Assembly: GCA_038093515.1 (NCBI GenBank)
Contig: JBBPSI010000102.1
Coordinates: forward strand, 25,202-89,201
Direction: 5' to 3'
From: Butyriboletus loyo
Lineage: Eukaryota > Basidiomycota > Agaricomycetes > Boletales > Boletaceae
Length of the DNA: 64,000 bases
Below, piece by piece: positions 1 through 12,104 of the stretch; positions within the stretch are counted from its first letter, which is position 1; every line of letters starts with the position of its first letter. A program made the translations under genes and the position numbers. The notes under the pieces are model-generated. The model saw nothing but the letters and a program-made list of their open reading frames with translations. It did not search any database and was not told the DNA's origin.

Positions 1-867
1 CCAAACATGAAAAGTAAAGCATTTTCTATCAGGTTCCCCTCGAGCTGGAAAATGGCTGGAGCAATATTTGCTAATCATAGACAGGCGCGCGAACGTAAAG
101 GCGGTAGGCAATTTGATTGCGGCGTTCCGTGAGCAAAGATTCGCGTAGGCTCGACAGAACTTCATCAGCATAAACGGGAATGGTCAGTCAGACGCCCGGC
201 CTCATACCTGTTGAGGGAAACCAAAATAGCGTAAAGGGAATGTGCGATTGATTGAGCCATGAGAGAAGGGAAGCGAATGTTGGACAACCTGTATCAACGC
301 GCGTCGATAATGGTCACTAAAAACGGGACAAAATGAAAGACGAAAAGGGCTTGATGATACGTTACCGAAATCGGGTTTCTTAGTACTTACTGTCGTCCGT
401 CGTCCGAAATGCACGCCTTGCACGTCAAGCTGTTCACGCAAGTCCTCGGATCCAGCGGTCGCCATCATTATGATGGTCGTGAAAGAATATTGACCCAGCA
501 CGAGTCATGCATGGGTCGGCGATGCCGAATGCTGTATGAACCCCTGCCTCAATGGCATAAGACTCGCCACAACGGACAAAACTCCTGTGACAATTCTCAT
601 ACCTGATACCCTATGCAGCGTTCTGGCGAGATCATCGGACGAAAACGAAAATCAGGAAAGCATGGAATCGGAACAAATGGTTAGCCTAGGTTGGACTCTC
701 AGTTTGCACGTATTTGCCCTAACGAGGTTCAAACACTGCCACGACTGGTCCGCCCCCGAATGGATCCACAACTGAAAATGATTCATTTCCACCAGAAGGG
801 GCTGGCTGATCACACACACACAATACAGACATTCTCCTCACCAAAATTTGTTTGTCTGGTGCCCTAC
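1..867. other. left-edge region, no firm gene
   Basis: No convincing gene was found here. On the minus strand, short open stretches at about 390-500 and 205-300 are each followed by GT-type donor sequences and could be exons of a gene running off the left edge. I recognise no domain and did not build a model. Confidence 0.3.
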
Positions 868-2438
868 TTAGGCATTGTTGTATGCCGGCGTGTCACCAAA
901 CAACAGATGCATGGACTGCGCGGGGTACCGATCGCCATCCCACACCGCCTCCTCAGCAATCGCTCGCGCTTTCTGGACCGCCTCCGGGGCAAGTTTGATG
1001 TGAGCAGCTGCCAAGTTCTCCTCGAGGTACTGCTCATGCAGGTTCTAGCAAAGACGCAAAACGACAGATTCCGCTTTTGCACCCACCTTGATTTTTTTGG
1101 TTCCAGGAATGGGAATGATGTCTTCCCCCTGTGCAAGGAGCCACGCAAGCGCCACTTGCCCGGCCGTCGCGTTGTACTCTTTGCCAATATTTTGGAGATT
1201 TTCTGCCAGTCTCAAGATCTTGGGGAAGTTTTCCTTCGAGTACCTGCATATCAATCATAGTACATTCGTCCCTGAGCAGATTCTCGGACTAATCCCGCTA
1301 TGGAACGAACCTTGGGACGAGCCGCCTGAAATCTCCTTCCTCGAAATCGTCGGGAGATTTCTGTCGCGTAATTCTAATCAGTAATCCATCAAAACCTCCG
1401 GTACCAGGGAGATCGATGTCGTGCTATCACAAAACTTGAGGGCACTCACATATTTACCAGTCAATAGACCTCTTCCGAGTGGTGAGTAAGCGATTATCTT
1501 GATGCCTAATTCTCTTGCAGTCTTCAATACGTCATTCTTCTCGAGCTCGAGCTCGAAAGGCGAATACTCGAGTTGCACTGCGGCAATTGGGTGAATAGCA
1601 CTTGCGCGGCGTAAAGTATTGGCACTGCATTCGGAAAGACCGAGGTACTTGACCTTGCCTTGCCTGTGTGGGATAAGACTAAGACTACCACAGCTGCGGG
1701 ACAGTAACACGCACTCGACTAGCTTGGCCATGGCACCAACTGTCACCTACGTACAAGGGATAACAGACATCTCGGTAACTGATTTTAGCTGTACATGTGC
1801 TCCGTTACTCACTTCAATAGGTACCTCGGGGTCAGGGCTGTTTTTCAACAGTTAGCGAGAAGGACGTACCAACCAAGGAAGAAAGAGACTTGCCAATGAA
1901 GATAATAAAGATCTACATAGGTCACCCCCAAACGCTGGAGAGACTGGTTGAACGATGCCTCCACATTTTGGGCAGATCCGTCTACGCCATGCTTTGTCGG
2001 CCTGTCGGGGACGATACCGAACTTGGTAGCAAGGAAGATCTGGCCGCGTTTACCGGTCTTTTTAAACCTGTGAGGTGAATTCAATCATGTAGTGTCTGGT
2101 TCTTTCAAGTGGGGGCAAGATACGTAACATCGCCGAATCGTGCGTGTACACACCATTTTCCAATCAGTTCCTCGCTATCACCATAGATATTGGCAGTGTC
2201 CCAGAACGTGCAACCGCTCTTGAAAGCAGCATCGAGGACCTGGAATCATACCGATCGGGATGAGCAGCGGTAAAACTGTGTGGGAAGGATCACCCCCATG
2301 AGCGATACCAACCTTTAACCTTTCTTCATCTGGTCCAATATCCCCCGGGCCATAGAAAGCGGAGATACCCATGGCACCAAAGCCGATTGCGGAAACAGGG
2401 GTGTTGTCTTTGCCGATCAGACGAGTAGGATAAGCCAT
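868..2438 (-). CDS. aldo-keto reductase, multi-exon
   Basis: Predicted NADPH-dependent aldo-keto reductase of the fungal YakC/AKR8-AKR13-like type, a cytosolic carbonyl reductase. The N-terminus (start 2438) has the family opening with GFGAMGIS. The next exon holds [11 protein letters not shown] with the catalytic Asp and Tyr. Then come LATKFG with the catalytic Lys and YYLHW with the catalytic His. The middle exon has [13 protein letters not shown] and [12 protein letters not shown]. The C-terminal exons have [22 protein letters not shown] and the IPGTKK cofactor-binding segment, and the stop is at 868. Exons are split by short introns; one clear case, about 1248-1307, splices P-R-Y in phase. 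The intron between the first two exons uses a less usual GTTGGT donor. No internal stop was seen in the exon path. The substrate cannot be told from sequence. A decayed, internally inverted copy lies at 37.3-38.7 kb. Confidence 0.85.
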
Positions 2439-3191
2439 GGTTCACAGAACTTTGCAGACACTCCGAGCGGGTTACAGGAAAGCCGGTCGGTACGAATTTA
2501 AGTAGCCCCAGTATGCGAATACTGCTTACATAAATACTGGCCTTGATTAATTGATTGGCGTCTTCCAGCTATCGGGATCACCTCAGAGTGGTCTATCCAC
2601 GACGACGACGACGACGACCATACATATCACCTCGTGCCCACCCCAAATCAGGTGCGCTCCGCCGGATGGATGGCTTTCAAATTTGAGTATCCATCCTGTA
2701 AAGAATGCACGGAGGACGCGTCATTGCCTATATGACTCAGTAGTCTATGTCCTTTTTTGCTCAGGTTAGTTGCGAGAAAGATGGTGCCTTGGGCCGCCGG
2801 ACTAACTTGATTTGCGAATACCGCTTACATGAATATCATATCAAAATCCGTCTGCGAGGCGTAGCCGAGTACGAAGCCTTCACGGGATCCTCGGCGATTG
2901 ATCGGTCCAAAAACCCACCAAATAATTTATTTGTATAACAACCATATACCACTTAAAATGGATTTTCGAAGCTACAGAGAAAACCTGACATGCCGTACAG
3001 TAAAAAAACGTTCATGACAGTGGACTACGACGTCGAAGCAAGTTTAAGATATACTAGTGTAAGATGTCCTTGGCTAAGTATGGAGTATGGATACAAATCC
3101 GATAAAAACGATATAATTTAAATAAATAGTCATTAGGAAGTGAGGGGGAAAGACGAATGATATACGAGAATTGCGGGACATCAATCACGGT
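2439..3191. other. intergenic, simple repeat
   Basis: Upstream region of the aldo-keto reductase. It contains a short (CGA)n microsatellite at about 2599-2619. I see no gene here. Confidence 0.4.
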
Positions 3192-3740
3192 CTACTCACT
3201 CTCCTCGGTCTCTGAGTCTGCAATCTCAATCAGAGTATACCAGCGTCTCGGGAGGTTGTCATCCACGGGCATCTCTTCGTTCTTCACCTCTGTGACGCAT
3301 ACGTGAATGAGTCGTGTGTGCTTCTATCAGGCAACCTACTCACCTGAGGTGCGTGCAGCTAGCGTATACCAGTCGTCGCTAAAGCTTGCCGCCGCATCAA
3401 GAACTCTTCTAACGAGATTCTCTCCTTCAGGCTTGATTGAAAAAACAACAGCATCCCTCCGCAGGCTGTCGTCGTTCGCTGAAAGTCGTCAGTTATTGAG
3501 GGCACGTTTGCAATCAACCGTGACCGACATACAAAGGTCAACTCCAGAGACACGGGCCTCTTCACCAGAGGTAAGTCTTGCGGGTGAGAGATTGCGATCA
3601 ATCGCTACAGTTTCGACCGACATCAGCGTTACGAACGGTGGAGGAAATTGGCACTACTCACCGGCACCATGTGCCGACGACGTCCATGCCAAAAGTACGA
3701 GAAATGCGGTCAAGAGTGTAAGGCTGAACCGAAGCGACAT
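3192..3740 (-). CDS. small secreted protein, paralog 1 (127 aa)
   Basis: Four-exon gene built by hand: 3662-3740, 3533-3604, 3344-3478, 3192-3289; total 384 nt, closing in frame at 127 aa. Residues 1-26 form a classical signal peptide (MSLRF start, hydrophobic LTAFLVLLAW core, AHGA end). All three introns are phase 1 with GT-AG borders. The mature part has no Cys and is acidic at the end. It has dibasic sites LRR-D, VRR-V and PRR-W. The motif WYTL occurs twice, once after DD and once directly after RR, each followed by a Ser/Thr/Glu-rich stretch, which suggests a small internal duplication. The gene at 7290-7874 has the same signal peptide pattern, the same AID start of the mature chain, a DD-L-RRD segment, a DAV-FS segment and a C-terminal WY-L. 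I do not recognise the family. It could be a secreted effector, a cell-surface peptide or a processed precursor; two UstYa genes lie 8-12 kb away. Confidence 0.75.
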
Positions 3741-6700
3741 ACGTGCAAGGTTCGAGATGATAATGGTGATGAACGGTGCTATCGAGAAACTGCCAAGCCA
3801 GTGAAGTGCCCCCTCGAATTTAAATCCCAGGGCTCGCGCATAGGTTTACAGTGGAACTGTAACGTTGACTCGTTTCTGGTCCGGTCTCTGAGCCTCGGAG
3901 ACTCGGCATTCGGTGTGTCGGTACCGCAACCAACGATCGTTGACATCCTGAATTTCCACGTTCCAATCATCAGTAATCTTGGCACTATGTCTGTGGTAAA
4001 TTTAGGTCCTGGTCGCCATACCGACGACATAGACTCTACGCACGTCCGTGCCTAGCTTGAGCCAGAGGGACATTGTAGCTGTGTTGATTTTGCGCCATAA
4101 ACCGGAACTCGCGAGACGGCGTGCAAAAAAAGGTATTCTCCTGGGCACGAAGAGGTCGAGATGTGAGAGTGCGCTGGGCCACAAATAGCTTGGCTCGCGA
4201 CGACGGAACAGGGCGCAGGCTGTGACTATTTGACTGGAAGATGGGGTTGACTCGCCGAGTAACTTCGCCTCCTCACTTCCCACGCATAGGCTATTAATCC
4301 TACGACCAGTGCACGTCAAAACAGGCTAGATGTCCCCTCCGAGGAACCTATCCACGACAGTTTATGTTTCAACCTCAAGGCAGGACTCATCTGTCGGGCG
4401 CAAATCGTCTGTATCTTTTGCGCACTCTGTCGCGCGCACGCAGGTGCTATGGAAGAGTTCAGTGGATGCTACGACGTCATTTTCATTATGTTTATGGCAC
4501 TCTTCGACGTCTCTACAGTTGCCGAGTCTATTGTTCGCCGTCATTACGCGTCCCCCAGGCCATCGTCACTTGCACCCTCCCGATCCCCGAACGCTGACGT
4601 TTGCTCGGCATAAGATGACGAACACTTGCACGATCGAATCTGGTACATTTACAGACAGTCCGGGAGCATGCAGTGAGGTGCCTTGAAGCACTGTAGATGA
4701 TCCAGGACAAGACGTCAGTGACGAGGGGTAATAACGAAGAAGAAATTAAGCAATGAACAGGATAGTGCCCGAGGTGGTACACGGAACGGCGCGGATGGCA
4801 CAGCAAACAGTATCAACCCACGACTCACAGCAAGTTGCGTTGATGACGCTGGCTATAGGCAGAGCCACGTCAGGGCGCAGGGGCATCAGGAACAGTCAAA
4901 GCAATGCAGAACGAGTCAGCATGAATAGTCCAGAGAACTCGCCCAGAGGAGCTCGAGACAGGCCATTGTCCATGAATGCCTTTCGATCGGTAGTACAGGG
5001 CCACCCTGTTGCGGTACCATCATGCACAATGTCGTTACAGTTTCAGATACCAGTCCCCGGGTGATCGTAGGTGTTTCCTCTGCAGAGCAACGTCATATGC
5101 TATGTGTTACGAAGCCACTTGGAAAACAAAAGAGGCTTTGTCTGGTTCTGTGGAGTGTCGAAAATGTCACAGCTATCCACAATAAGCCGATGGACGTGCC
5201 GTATGTGCTATTTTGACGAGATTCGTGACACGTTTGTGCTGTGGCAGATGCATAGTTTAGCCTTAGACTCTTCTGGAGCCCCAGGGTCAACGTTTCCTTC
5301 GTCGGCTTTAACTCACCGGCAACTGCCGCACTCTGTAGAAGTGAAGAGAAAAAAAGGGAAAATATCATGATTACATTTCAACGATGGAACATGCAGGGGC
5401 ATTTTCATCAAGGCGACTGTACTACGCTCGCAATCACGATTCAATATTAATCTGTGAATCTTGGGACAGCTACCACAGCCATGCCAACTCGGTTTATATA
5501 CTTGGAAATGAATACCCGTCTTTTCTGATCCGGGCTTAACAAGCACTTGGCAGTTTCTCACCACGAATATTACTATACCTCGCAGAGTCATCGTCCCCTC
5601 GTCGAAAGAGATCTGTTGGCTCGCAGGACGCGGGTACGGTCATGCTTACTAGTAACCCATGCAACACTCTTTCTATCCATCACGAGTGCCACAGCGTGCA
5701 GGAGCGTATGCTACTTTCGCTATCTCAACTCAGTATCGACGTTTCCTATCTACACTTGGTGCATAGATGTCATACAACTGCCTCGGGCACACGAACCCTC
5801 GCCGCAGAGGGAACACCGCACTACCCTGTCATCTCGAGGCTCGCTCGCACATGTCCTCCGACTGTGATTGGAATGAAGTACCGCATCGTTCACGCACTGG
5901 ATCCTAATTCTCTCCTAAAAAAAAGTGAGTGCTTCTGACTGCCTTTTTTGTGCTCATACGAGGGAATGCTCCCCATGCATTGTATACGTATACATATACA
6001 TATGGAACTCTCAAACGATCCTTGGCCCCGTATTGGCAAGGGCTGGGTCACCTACATCAAATGCCCGGGTGGTATATAGGCCGGCTGAAATGTCTGATTG
6101 AGTGGCCATATGATGGAACGAGGCTGAAGTGGCACCGCACCGCACCGACCGGCGCTGTTGTTGCATCGGTCTGGGAGGCGGAGAAACCCCTCAAGACTCC
6201 ACGACAGAGAGACCACTGCCACTCGCGTCCAATAGTTGAGATGTTGAGGTCGCCGTCATGGCTGAGCGCTGAGCCATGCCATGCCATGCCACCTCCGTCA
6301 TACGGATCTGGGAAGTATAATTTAAGCATGTCGCCGACCTCCCTTTGTATAGTCGATGTGGCACGTGGGCCAGAAGTAGGCGATCGTGTTGTTGTTCCGT
6401 GCTAGGTCTGACGACTAGACACGGCATGGATCTGTGGCCAGGCTAGCAAATCGTTGGCCCCTAATTCTCCGCTGCCCTCCGACGTGTCATTCTTCTCGAT
6501 GCCTAGTATGCGTATACGCGCAAATCGAATAGAAATGATCGAGTGAGCAGTTGACGTAGGCCACGGCACAAACCATCCCATCTTTTATACATGGAAGTGG
6601 AAGGAAATTTGATACATTACGTTTTGGTTACCTATAAACTCACGCTCTCCCATCCACATCAAGGACCAAGCCCCCAGAACTGTTCAGACCTGCCACGTCA

Positions 6701-7289
6701 AGTACCACGATAGAAAGGGAGGCGAACTCCTTATAATAGTCACCCATGAGAATACCATATATTTATCGCAGACGTCACACCCTAGATGTTCAAGAGACCA
6801 GTAAACAAACAATGCCGGACTTGTTAGAAAGAGAGATACGGTTGACTCGGGTATGAGAGATAGATTCCGATGAGGTGAAGTGGGATTGGTTTGAGCTGGG
6901 GCGAATTTTAATCCACTGGACCTTGCTGGGGGTAGCACTAGCTTGTACATTTTCCCAATGAGTGGCAGACGTAGGATGTTTTGTTGGCCAATTCGATTTT
7001 GTGGTCATCGTCGAAGATCTTATCCGAGACAGGCAGAGCAAGAAATTCGGAAGACAGCTGGGGAAACAACGTACGCGATCTTCGACTCTACATACTTGTC
7101 TGCCAAGTTACAGGACATCAAATCAAGGCGTAGCGTACAGTCCACTCCGAAGCGCAATTTATGTAAAATCCGCAGAAGAGGGCGCAAAACACAGAAAAAC
7201 AAATGCAACATGTTGGTCCTTACGAAAGAGAAAAGATAGATGTATTCAATGCGTACGAAAAAATCCACACAACTTCAAGTACGCGCTGG
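3741..7289. other. 3.5-kb region without firm genes
   Basis: Many overlapping short ORFs on both strands, none with a recognisable domain or a closed exon model. A signal-peptide-like start with a phase-1 GTGAGT donor lies on the minus strand at 5368, and a WYLKL-stop motif lies at about 5035-5052 minus. I could not join them in phase, so a third paralog of the secreted family is only a possibility. Confidence 0.35.
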
Positions 7290-7874
7290 CTACTTCTCCG
7301 TGGTGCTATCGACCAGAAAATACCACGGATTACGATGGTCGTTCGCTGGTGATTTTACACGCTTAGCAAGATCGCCTCCCTCCGTCTTCCCTGTGGTATA
7401 GATTTCCTTGAGTTGTGAATCTACCTCTCGGGAAACACGACTTACTCCTCTCGACGTCTGAAGCCGAAAAGTAGACGGCATCGCTTTCCAACTCTGAGGC
7501 ATCGCGTTCCACTGCTGTTCTCGTCCAATTATCGTCAATGGTGAGTTCCAGCCCCTACCAACCAATGCTACTCACGCGCAGAGATACCAAACGCCCTATC
7601 CACTAGTACATTAGCATTATCCCTCCTCGAGAGATCGTCTTTCGCTGCAATTCGCCGTCTTAGTAGGTACTCGTTGTTTTCAATCGTGGCCGGCGTACCT
7701 AAGGCGGCACGAGCTTTTTTGGCATCGATGGCTGCATTCTGTCTTGAGCACTCACACTACGAGCATGAATAGCCACGGGTTCGACTCACCCGCACCTTGG
7801 ACCACAGCCGTCCATGCCAGGAGAACAATGAAGAGGGGGAGCGTTGAAATGGTAGAGTTTGGCGTGAACTGCAT
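7290..7874 (-). CDS. small secreted protein, paralog 2 (136 aa)
   Basis: Four exons built by hand: 7790-7874, 7576-7731, 7446-7514, 7290-7390; total 411 nt, closing in frame at 136 aa. Residues 1-28 form a signal peptide with the core LPLFIVLLAWTAVVQGA, nearly the same pattern as the gene at 3192-3740, and the mature chain begins AID in both. All three introns are phase 1, as in the paralog, so every internal exon is a symmetrical 1-1 module. Shared blocks are DDLSRRDN (paralog DDSLRRDA), DAVYFS (paralog DAVVFS) and C-terminal NPWYFL (paralog RRWYTL). Dibasic sites are LLRRR, SRRD, ERRK and AKRV. There is no Cys apart from what might lie in the signal. Function unknown; a secreted effector or a kexin-processed peptide precursor are both possible. 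Confidence 0.75.
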
Positions 7875-8721
7875 GGCCGTAACTGATACGATGCGCGAGA
7901 AGAAAAAAAATAGACGGGGCGTTCGCAGACCTGATAGTACTCGGAAGTCGGTCTCCTCACTGCGTCGTGATTAAATATACGAATCCACGCACAGGTTCGT
8001 TGGTGGTGCTAGTATTAGTTCTGTTCTAACCTAGACGGTCAACACACCCCTCCCGCTCAGATCAACATCGCAGTCGTCGTTCGGCAGGTGAACGCTGTGA
8101 CGTTATCCTTTCATTTACGTCGTTAGCGAGGTAATGTGTCCGAGACGGGACTGAAATTTCATGCAAATTTGCCACAGCTCACTGCCCCGGCGGCCAGGCC
8201 AGCCATCTCGAACAGTTCTATGGCTCGTCTCTGTTCCCTCGGTGTCATCAAAAAGTACAATCGTGAGATTGTACGCTCAGTATCGTTTTCACTCGTGATG
8301 ACATAATGACATGATGACCCGTTGATGGATTGACGTAAACGTTGTATGGTCCTATGTACAATTGATTCACCATTAATCTCGTCCAAACGTACACGTCACA
8401 TCGTCGTCGTACTTCAAGTTGGCCGAACTGCTTGCACGACGAGAATGCGGTTCCCCGCTCTCTATTAATATCGAACTGATTAGTACACTGTGGGCAGTAC
8501 ACCACTCCGCGCCCAAATTTTAAGTAGTCGGCGCCATTTTCACTCGCGCCGACATGACGGCAGTTTCAGTTTTTGAAATGTCGACACCGGCTTGGCAATC
8601 GAATTAATGCTTGTCGGTGCTTGCTCGGCGCACGAACGAACACACGGCCAAGACAAGGAAGCGTGAGGGTAGGGAATCAGAAGACGCGGTGACGAAATTT
8701 TAGTTTCCGAAGCTACGTTCT

Positions 8722-8845
8722 ACTAGTACGGTGGGGGGCGAGAAGCTGGATCAGATCAGGTTCAGAGTTCCATTTAGGATCGCGTATATCCTAACCCTAC
8801 AATTTGTGACAGAATTCTAGACCGCTGCTTATGTAATCAAAGGTT
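8722..8845 (-). repeat. left arm of divergent inverted repeat
   Basis: Read on the minus strand, this stretch matches 9566-9690 on the plus strand. Shared blocks include GATTACATA, GAATTCTGTCACAAATTGT (GATTCTGTGACGAATTGT in the other arm), GGGTTAGGATATACG and GATCCTAAATG, followed by CTTCTCGCCCCC further out. The arms are about 0.7 kb apart. Confidence 0.65.
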
Positions 8846-9565
8846 TAACGAGCGAGCGCTGCACAGCGCCGCGTGAGCACGGTGAGCATCAAATTCAAGT
8901 TGACTTGCCAGGAGCTACGAGACTCGGAAGCCGTCGAAGAACGTTTCTGAAAGTGTCACTGGAGCTCTCTCGCCAAAGTCGAGTTCGATGAAACCAACCG
9001 ATGCTGTACAGCTTGCCGACTCATACATCATGATGTGCATGTGCATTTCGAGGGTCTTGGACGAACGTGAGGCTTGCTCGGCTCATTACGCGCACTGTCG
9101 CCGATGTCATACGGGTAAGGGCCGCCGCTGATCAGTGAAATGGTTATTGGTCGGAACCAACGGCTACGCTCGGTTAGCGTCGGAAACCAGCAACTGTCTA
9201 CTGATGGCCCCCGCCCCCCCTCCCCCCAGTCAACCTTCATCTTCTGCTGTGGAAGGAGGGCACACACAAAGTAGTATAGGCGTTTCGAACGTACACAGAA
9301 CCTAGCAGCGAAGTCGAGTAAACGTCTACAGTCCAGGAAATACGACGTGGGTTCAAGTACTCCCACTGGTGACCCACTGGCCACCCCGAGTAGTCACATC
9401 CATCACTCCGAGTCACATCTTGAAAACCCAGCCTGCCGGTGAGCAATACCTGGTTCGAATCTCATATCTCGAGCTTGCTCTTGAAGGTGTTTTACTTGGT
9501 GAATCGAGAGCGTACTTGAACGGCGCAGACTTGAACGTACGCTGGCAGAACGGTGACGACTCGGA

Positions 9566-9690
9566 TTACATAGGCAACGGTTTTGGATTCTGTGACGAAT
9601 TGTGGGGTTAGGATATACGTGATCCTAAATGAAACCCTAGATCCCGACTCAGTCGAAACGTCAACAACAACCCGATCCTTCTCGCCCCCG
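9566..9690 (+). repeat. right arm of divergent inverted repeat
   Basis: Mirror partner of 8722-8845. The matching blocks are in the same order with scattered mismatches. The arm overlaps the end of a 70-80 codon plus-strand ORF that stops at about 9611. Confidence 0.65.
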
Positions 9691-10154
9691 TACATTCCGT
9701 AGGTATAGGCGTACACCGATGGCTGCTATGGCAATGCTCAGTGTTTTTAGTGCCACTGGTGTACCAGTGGAAAGCCATAAAGCCACGAATGGCAGCGCCA
9801 TAGCCATGAAAATGCCGCATGGCAGTTCCCAGGGTGCACTTACTGTGTGATTAGTTGAAGAATGTCGCTATGTATCGTCAAGATGAGTACTGCCGGCCTG
9901 TGTGATAATGATAAGATATTGCGATGCGTTGATCTGAACGCCATGGCCATGTTCGATGGCCATAGCTTTGCCACTGGCAAGCCGCGTCGTGTGGCGTGTG
10001 TCGGGCGGGCATAGAGTGCCACTGGCTCTTCAAACAAACACTGCTCTGCATTACTACCTTCTTAATTTATGCATTACGAGAAAAGCCTACTGAACAGCCA
10101 GACCTCCTGCCAGTATCCTCTCTCAGAGATATACAATCGTGGAAGCCAGTTGCT

Positions 10155-11150
10155 TCATACGGGCGTAAGTTCCTGCTCGCTTTGGACCACCCAGAATCCT
10201 GCGACAACGTAAGTATTCAGGCCTCAGGGGAGACCACGCTTGCATTCGTCGACAAGAGGTACGGAATATGTACATACCTTGTCGTCGCGGCGACCGCATG
10301 AGCCGAAACTCCATGATGCAAGGTTCGGACGTGCACGCAACGGCGATCTCCAGCGTCTGAATAGATCCCCCACCGCACTCAAAGAAAGGTGACTGCACTG
10401 AGTGCATTCCATCAAGGGCGATGTCGCCAAGGAATTCTTTCCGCGAGGCCGATGACGTCGGAAGTGCAGACGAGGCGAGCACTGCCTTTGTATCCAAGTC
10501 TTCTAAACGCCACAAAGTGAGATAGGGACTCTCCCCGATATACCCGTATGCGCGCACAGCATGCTCGTTGGCATGCTTAGTCTTGCGTGAGAACTCTACT
10601 TTGACGGCACAGTACCCGAGGCCGTAATCGCGAACGCGGTGCTGTATGATGACCGTCCGCTGTGCGGTATGAGCGGGCATGGGTTCATAGTCCGATCCTT
10701 GAACACAGTGAACATGCATACCTCTGAGTCCAACCGCACGACCGAACCATTGCTCAGTGCGTGATGAACATCCGGGCCTTCCGTTGCTCCGACGAAATCG
10801 GGGTAATGGGTGGACGAAAGCGGCCATGATGGTGAAGATGCGTTCCGTACGAGCTTTTCCAGCCCATTGTAAGGGCTCCCAATGGAAGCCTTTAGATAGC
10901 TGACATGTGGTTCTTGTGAGTGCAGTTGGATGACAACGAGATTCCGAATAGTAAATGCGATGGATAGGGTGGCGAATGCGGTCAGCCAGAACGAGGGGTC
11001 AAAGAAGATGCGCTTGGATGATGTTAGGGTGCGGGTCTCTTTGCTTTCCGGCGACGCCAGCAATGTCTCCTCGTCCGGCGCAGGAACAGGGTGGTAAGAA
11101 TGCGCCCCAATCCTCCGGAAGGTAAACGGGATTGCAAACGAAAGAACCAT
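10155..11150 (-). CDS. membrane-anchored protein of unknown role (284 aa)
   Basis: Three exons: 10722-11150, 10278-10659, 10155-10198; 855 nt, 284 aa, in frame. A single hydrophobic segment (FWLTAFATLSIAFTIRNLVVIQL, about residues 53-75) follows a cytosolic-like polar head, so it is probably a type II membrane protein. The C-terminal half has a compact Cys-containing domain with the pattern LTLWRLEDL, FECGGGSIQTLEIAVAC and a final FWV-Q. This resembles a conserved agaricomycete family in which a But2-like or beta-rich domain follows one membrane helix, but I am matching from memory and the assignment is tentative. It is divergently transcribed from the UstYa gene at 11434 (284 bp apart), so they may share a promoter. 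Confidence 0.7.
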
Positions 11151-11433
11151 TGGGAGTTCTCTTGCGAGGTGACGTGTTAGAATCGGGATGAGTTCATGAA
11201 AAGTGCCAGGAGAGGACAGTGCGATCGTATATTTATTTCTCGCCGAAAGATGATCACGGCTAAATTAATAAGTGTTCCGGTGCTTGTGCTGTGCTTGTAT
11301 CACGGCGGACAGGCACACCGATCACAGGATTCATATCACCGCATTTCGGTCATCTAGCGCACGAATCATAAAGGTGTCTCACACAAGAACTGGTTGAACG
11401 GACTACACCCCTTTGACACTTCAGAAACCTTAC

Positions 11434-12104
11434 ATGGAAACACAAAGAAAGCCTACATCTATATCCTGGGAGCTTGCTCTCTGGTCGACTATCGCGATTC
11501 TGCTCGCCATATGGAGTGCAAGCATCGTACGAAAACCTCCTGGAAGCACAGTAGGCGTCGAGGGGAACCACATGCCTGACAGGCATTATCGTCAGTCCGC
11601 AAACGCTCTAAGATAAGGTTATAAACTCACCATGTGTCGTTCACAGGCTGGATAGGAGATGACTATCCTGCCTACTACCCGATGGAGGTTCGGGATACCA
11701 TCATGTTTCCAGAAGATACCGTACACTACCCCATCAACGGGGATGATGCACTACAACAGTGGGAAACACAGTTCCCGACGCACGGGGCAGGTTGGGTGTG
11801 TCTTGGTCCAGAACGCCGTCCCTTCGCCTTGACAATGTACCACGAACTACACTGCCTTGGACGTCTTCGGCTCGCGCTCGAGGATAGTGCCAACAGGACA
11901 TACGAAGCGCAGGCCGAACATGTGCAACATTGCTTGAATTACTTGCGGATGATGACGCTCTGTCGGGCGGACGTCACCCTGGAGCCCGTCATAGATGCCA
12001 GTCTGTCTGTCGACCTGACGCAACCACACGTGTGCAAGGATTGGGTTCAGGTATACGAAGAAGCATCACGGAATGCGGAGCGATGCAGGAAGCATAAAAC
12101 ATAG
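11434..12104 (+). CDS. UstYa/DUF3328 family protein 1 (204 aa)
   Basis: Two exons: 11434-11590 and 11647-12104; 615 nt, 204 aa. Residues about 12-32 form one membrane helix (ELALWSTIAILLAIWSASIV). The intron splices the family block WIGDDYPAYYP, followed by EDTVHYPINGDD. The two signature HxxHC motifs are H118-E-L-H121-C122 and H144-V-Q-H147-C148, both intact. UstYa-type proteins are oxidases that cyclise or modify ribosomally made peptides in ustiloxin, phomopsin and cyclochlorotine pathways (established for ascomycetes); basidiomycete members are numerous and mostly uncharacterised. The start at 11434 is chosen because it gives the membrane anchor; the upstream in-frame TTG is not needed. 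Neighbours are a second UstYa gene, a serine hydrolase and two membrane proteins. Confidence 0.9.

Larger units (their letters stand above)
7875..10154. other. intergenic region with inverted repeat
   Basis: No firm gene. It contains the divergent inverted repeat listed separately (8722-8845 and 9566-9690). A plus-strand ORF at about 9369-9611 overlaps the right arm and its decayed mirror image lies in the left arm, so both may derive from a broken gene or element. Confidence 0.35.

Noticed and set aside
5035..5368. Third paralog of the secreted family (signal-peptide-like start with phase-1 donor at 5368, WYLKL-stop at about 5035)
   Set aside because: I could not find acceptor and donor sites that connect the start to the WYLKL exon in phase 1 as in the two firm genes.
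6684..6720. SWYLTWQV-stop on the minus strand as another WY-L family member
   Set aside because: No signal peptide or shared exon upstream; the match is four residues and likely chance.
7775..7800. GGGTTCGACTCACCC as a tRNA T arm
   Set aside because: Lies at the first splice site of the secreted-protein gene; no cloverleaf can be formed.
9345..9375. T-arm-like GTGGGTTCAAGTACTCCCAC as part of a tRNA gene
   Set aside because: The loop length is wrong for a T arm and no acceptor or anticodon stem can be drawn.
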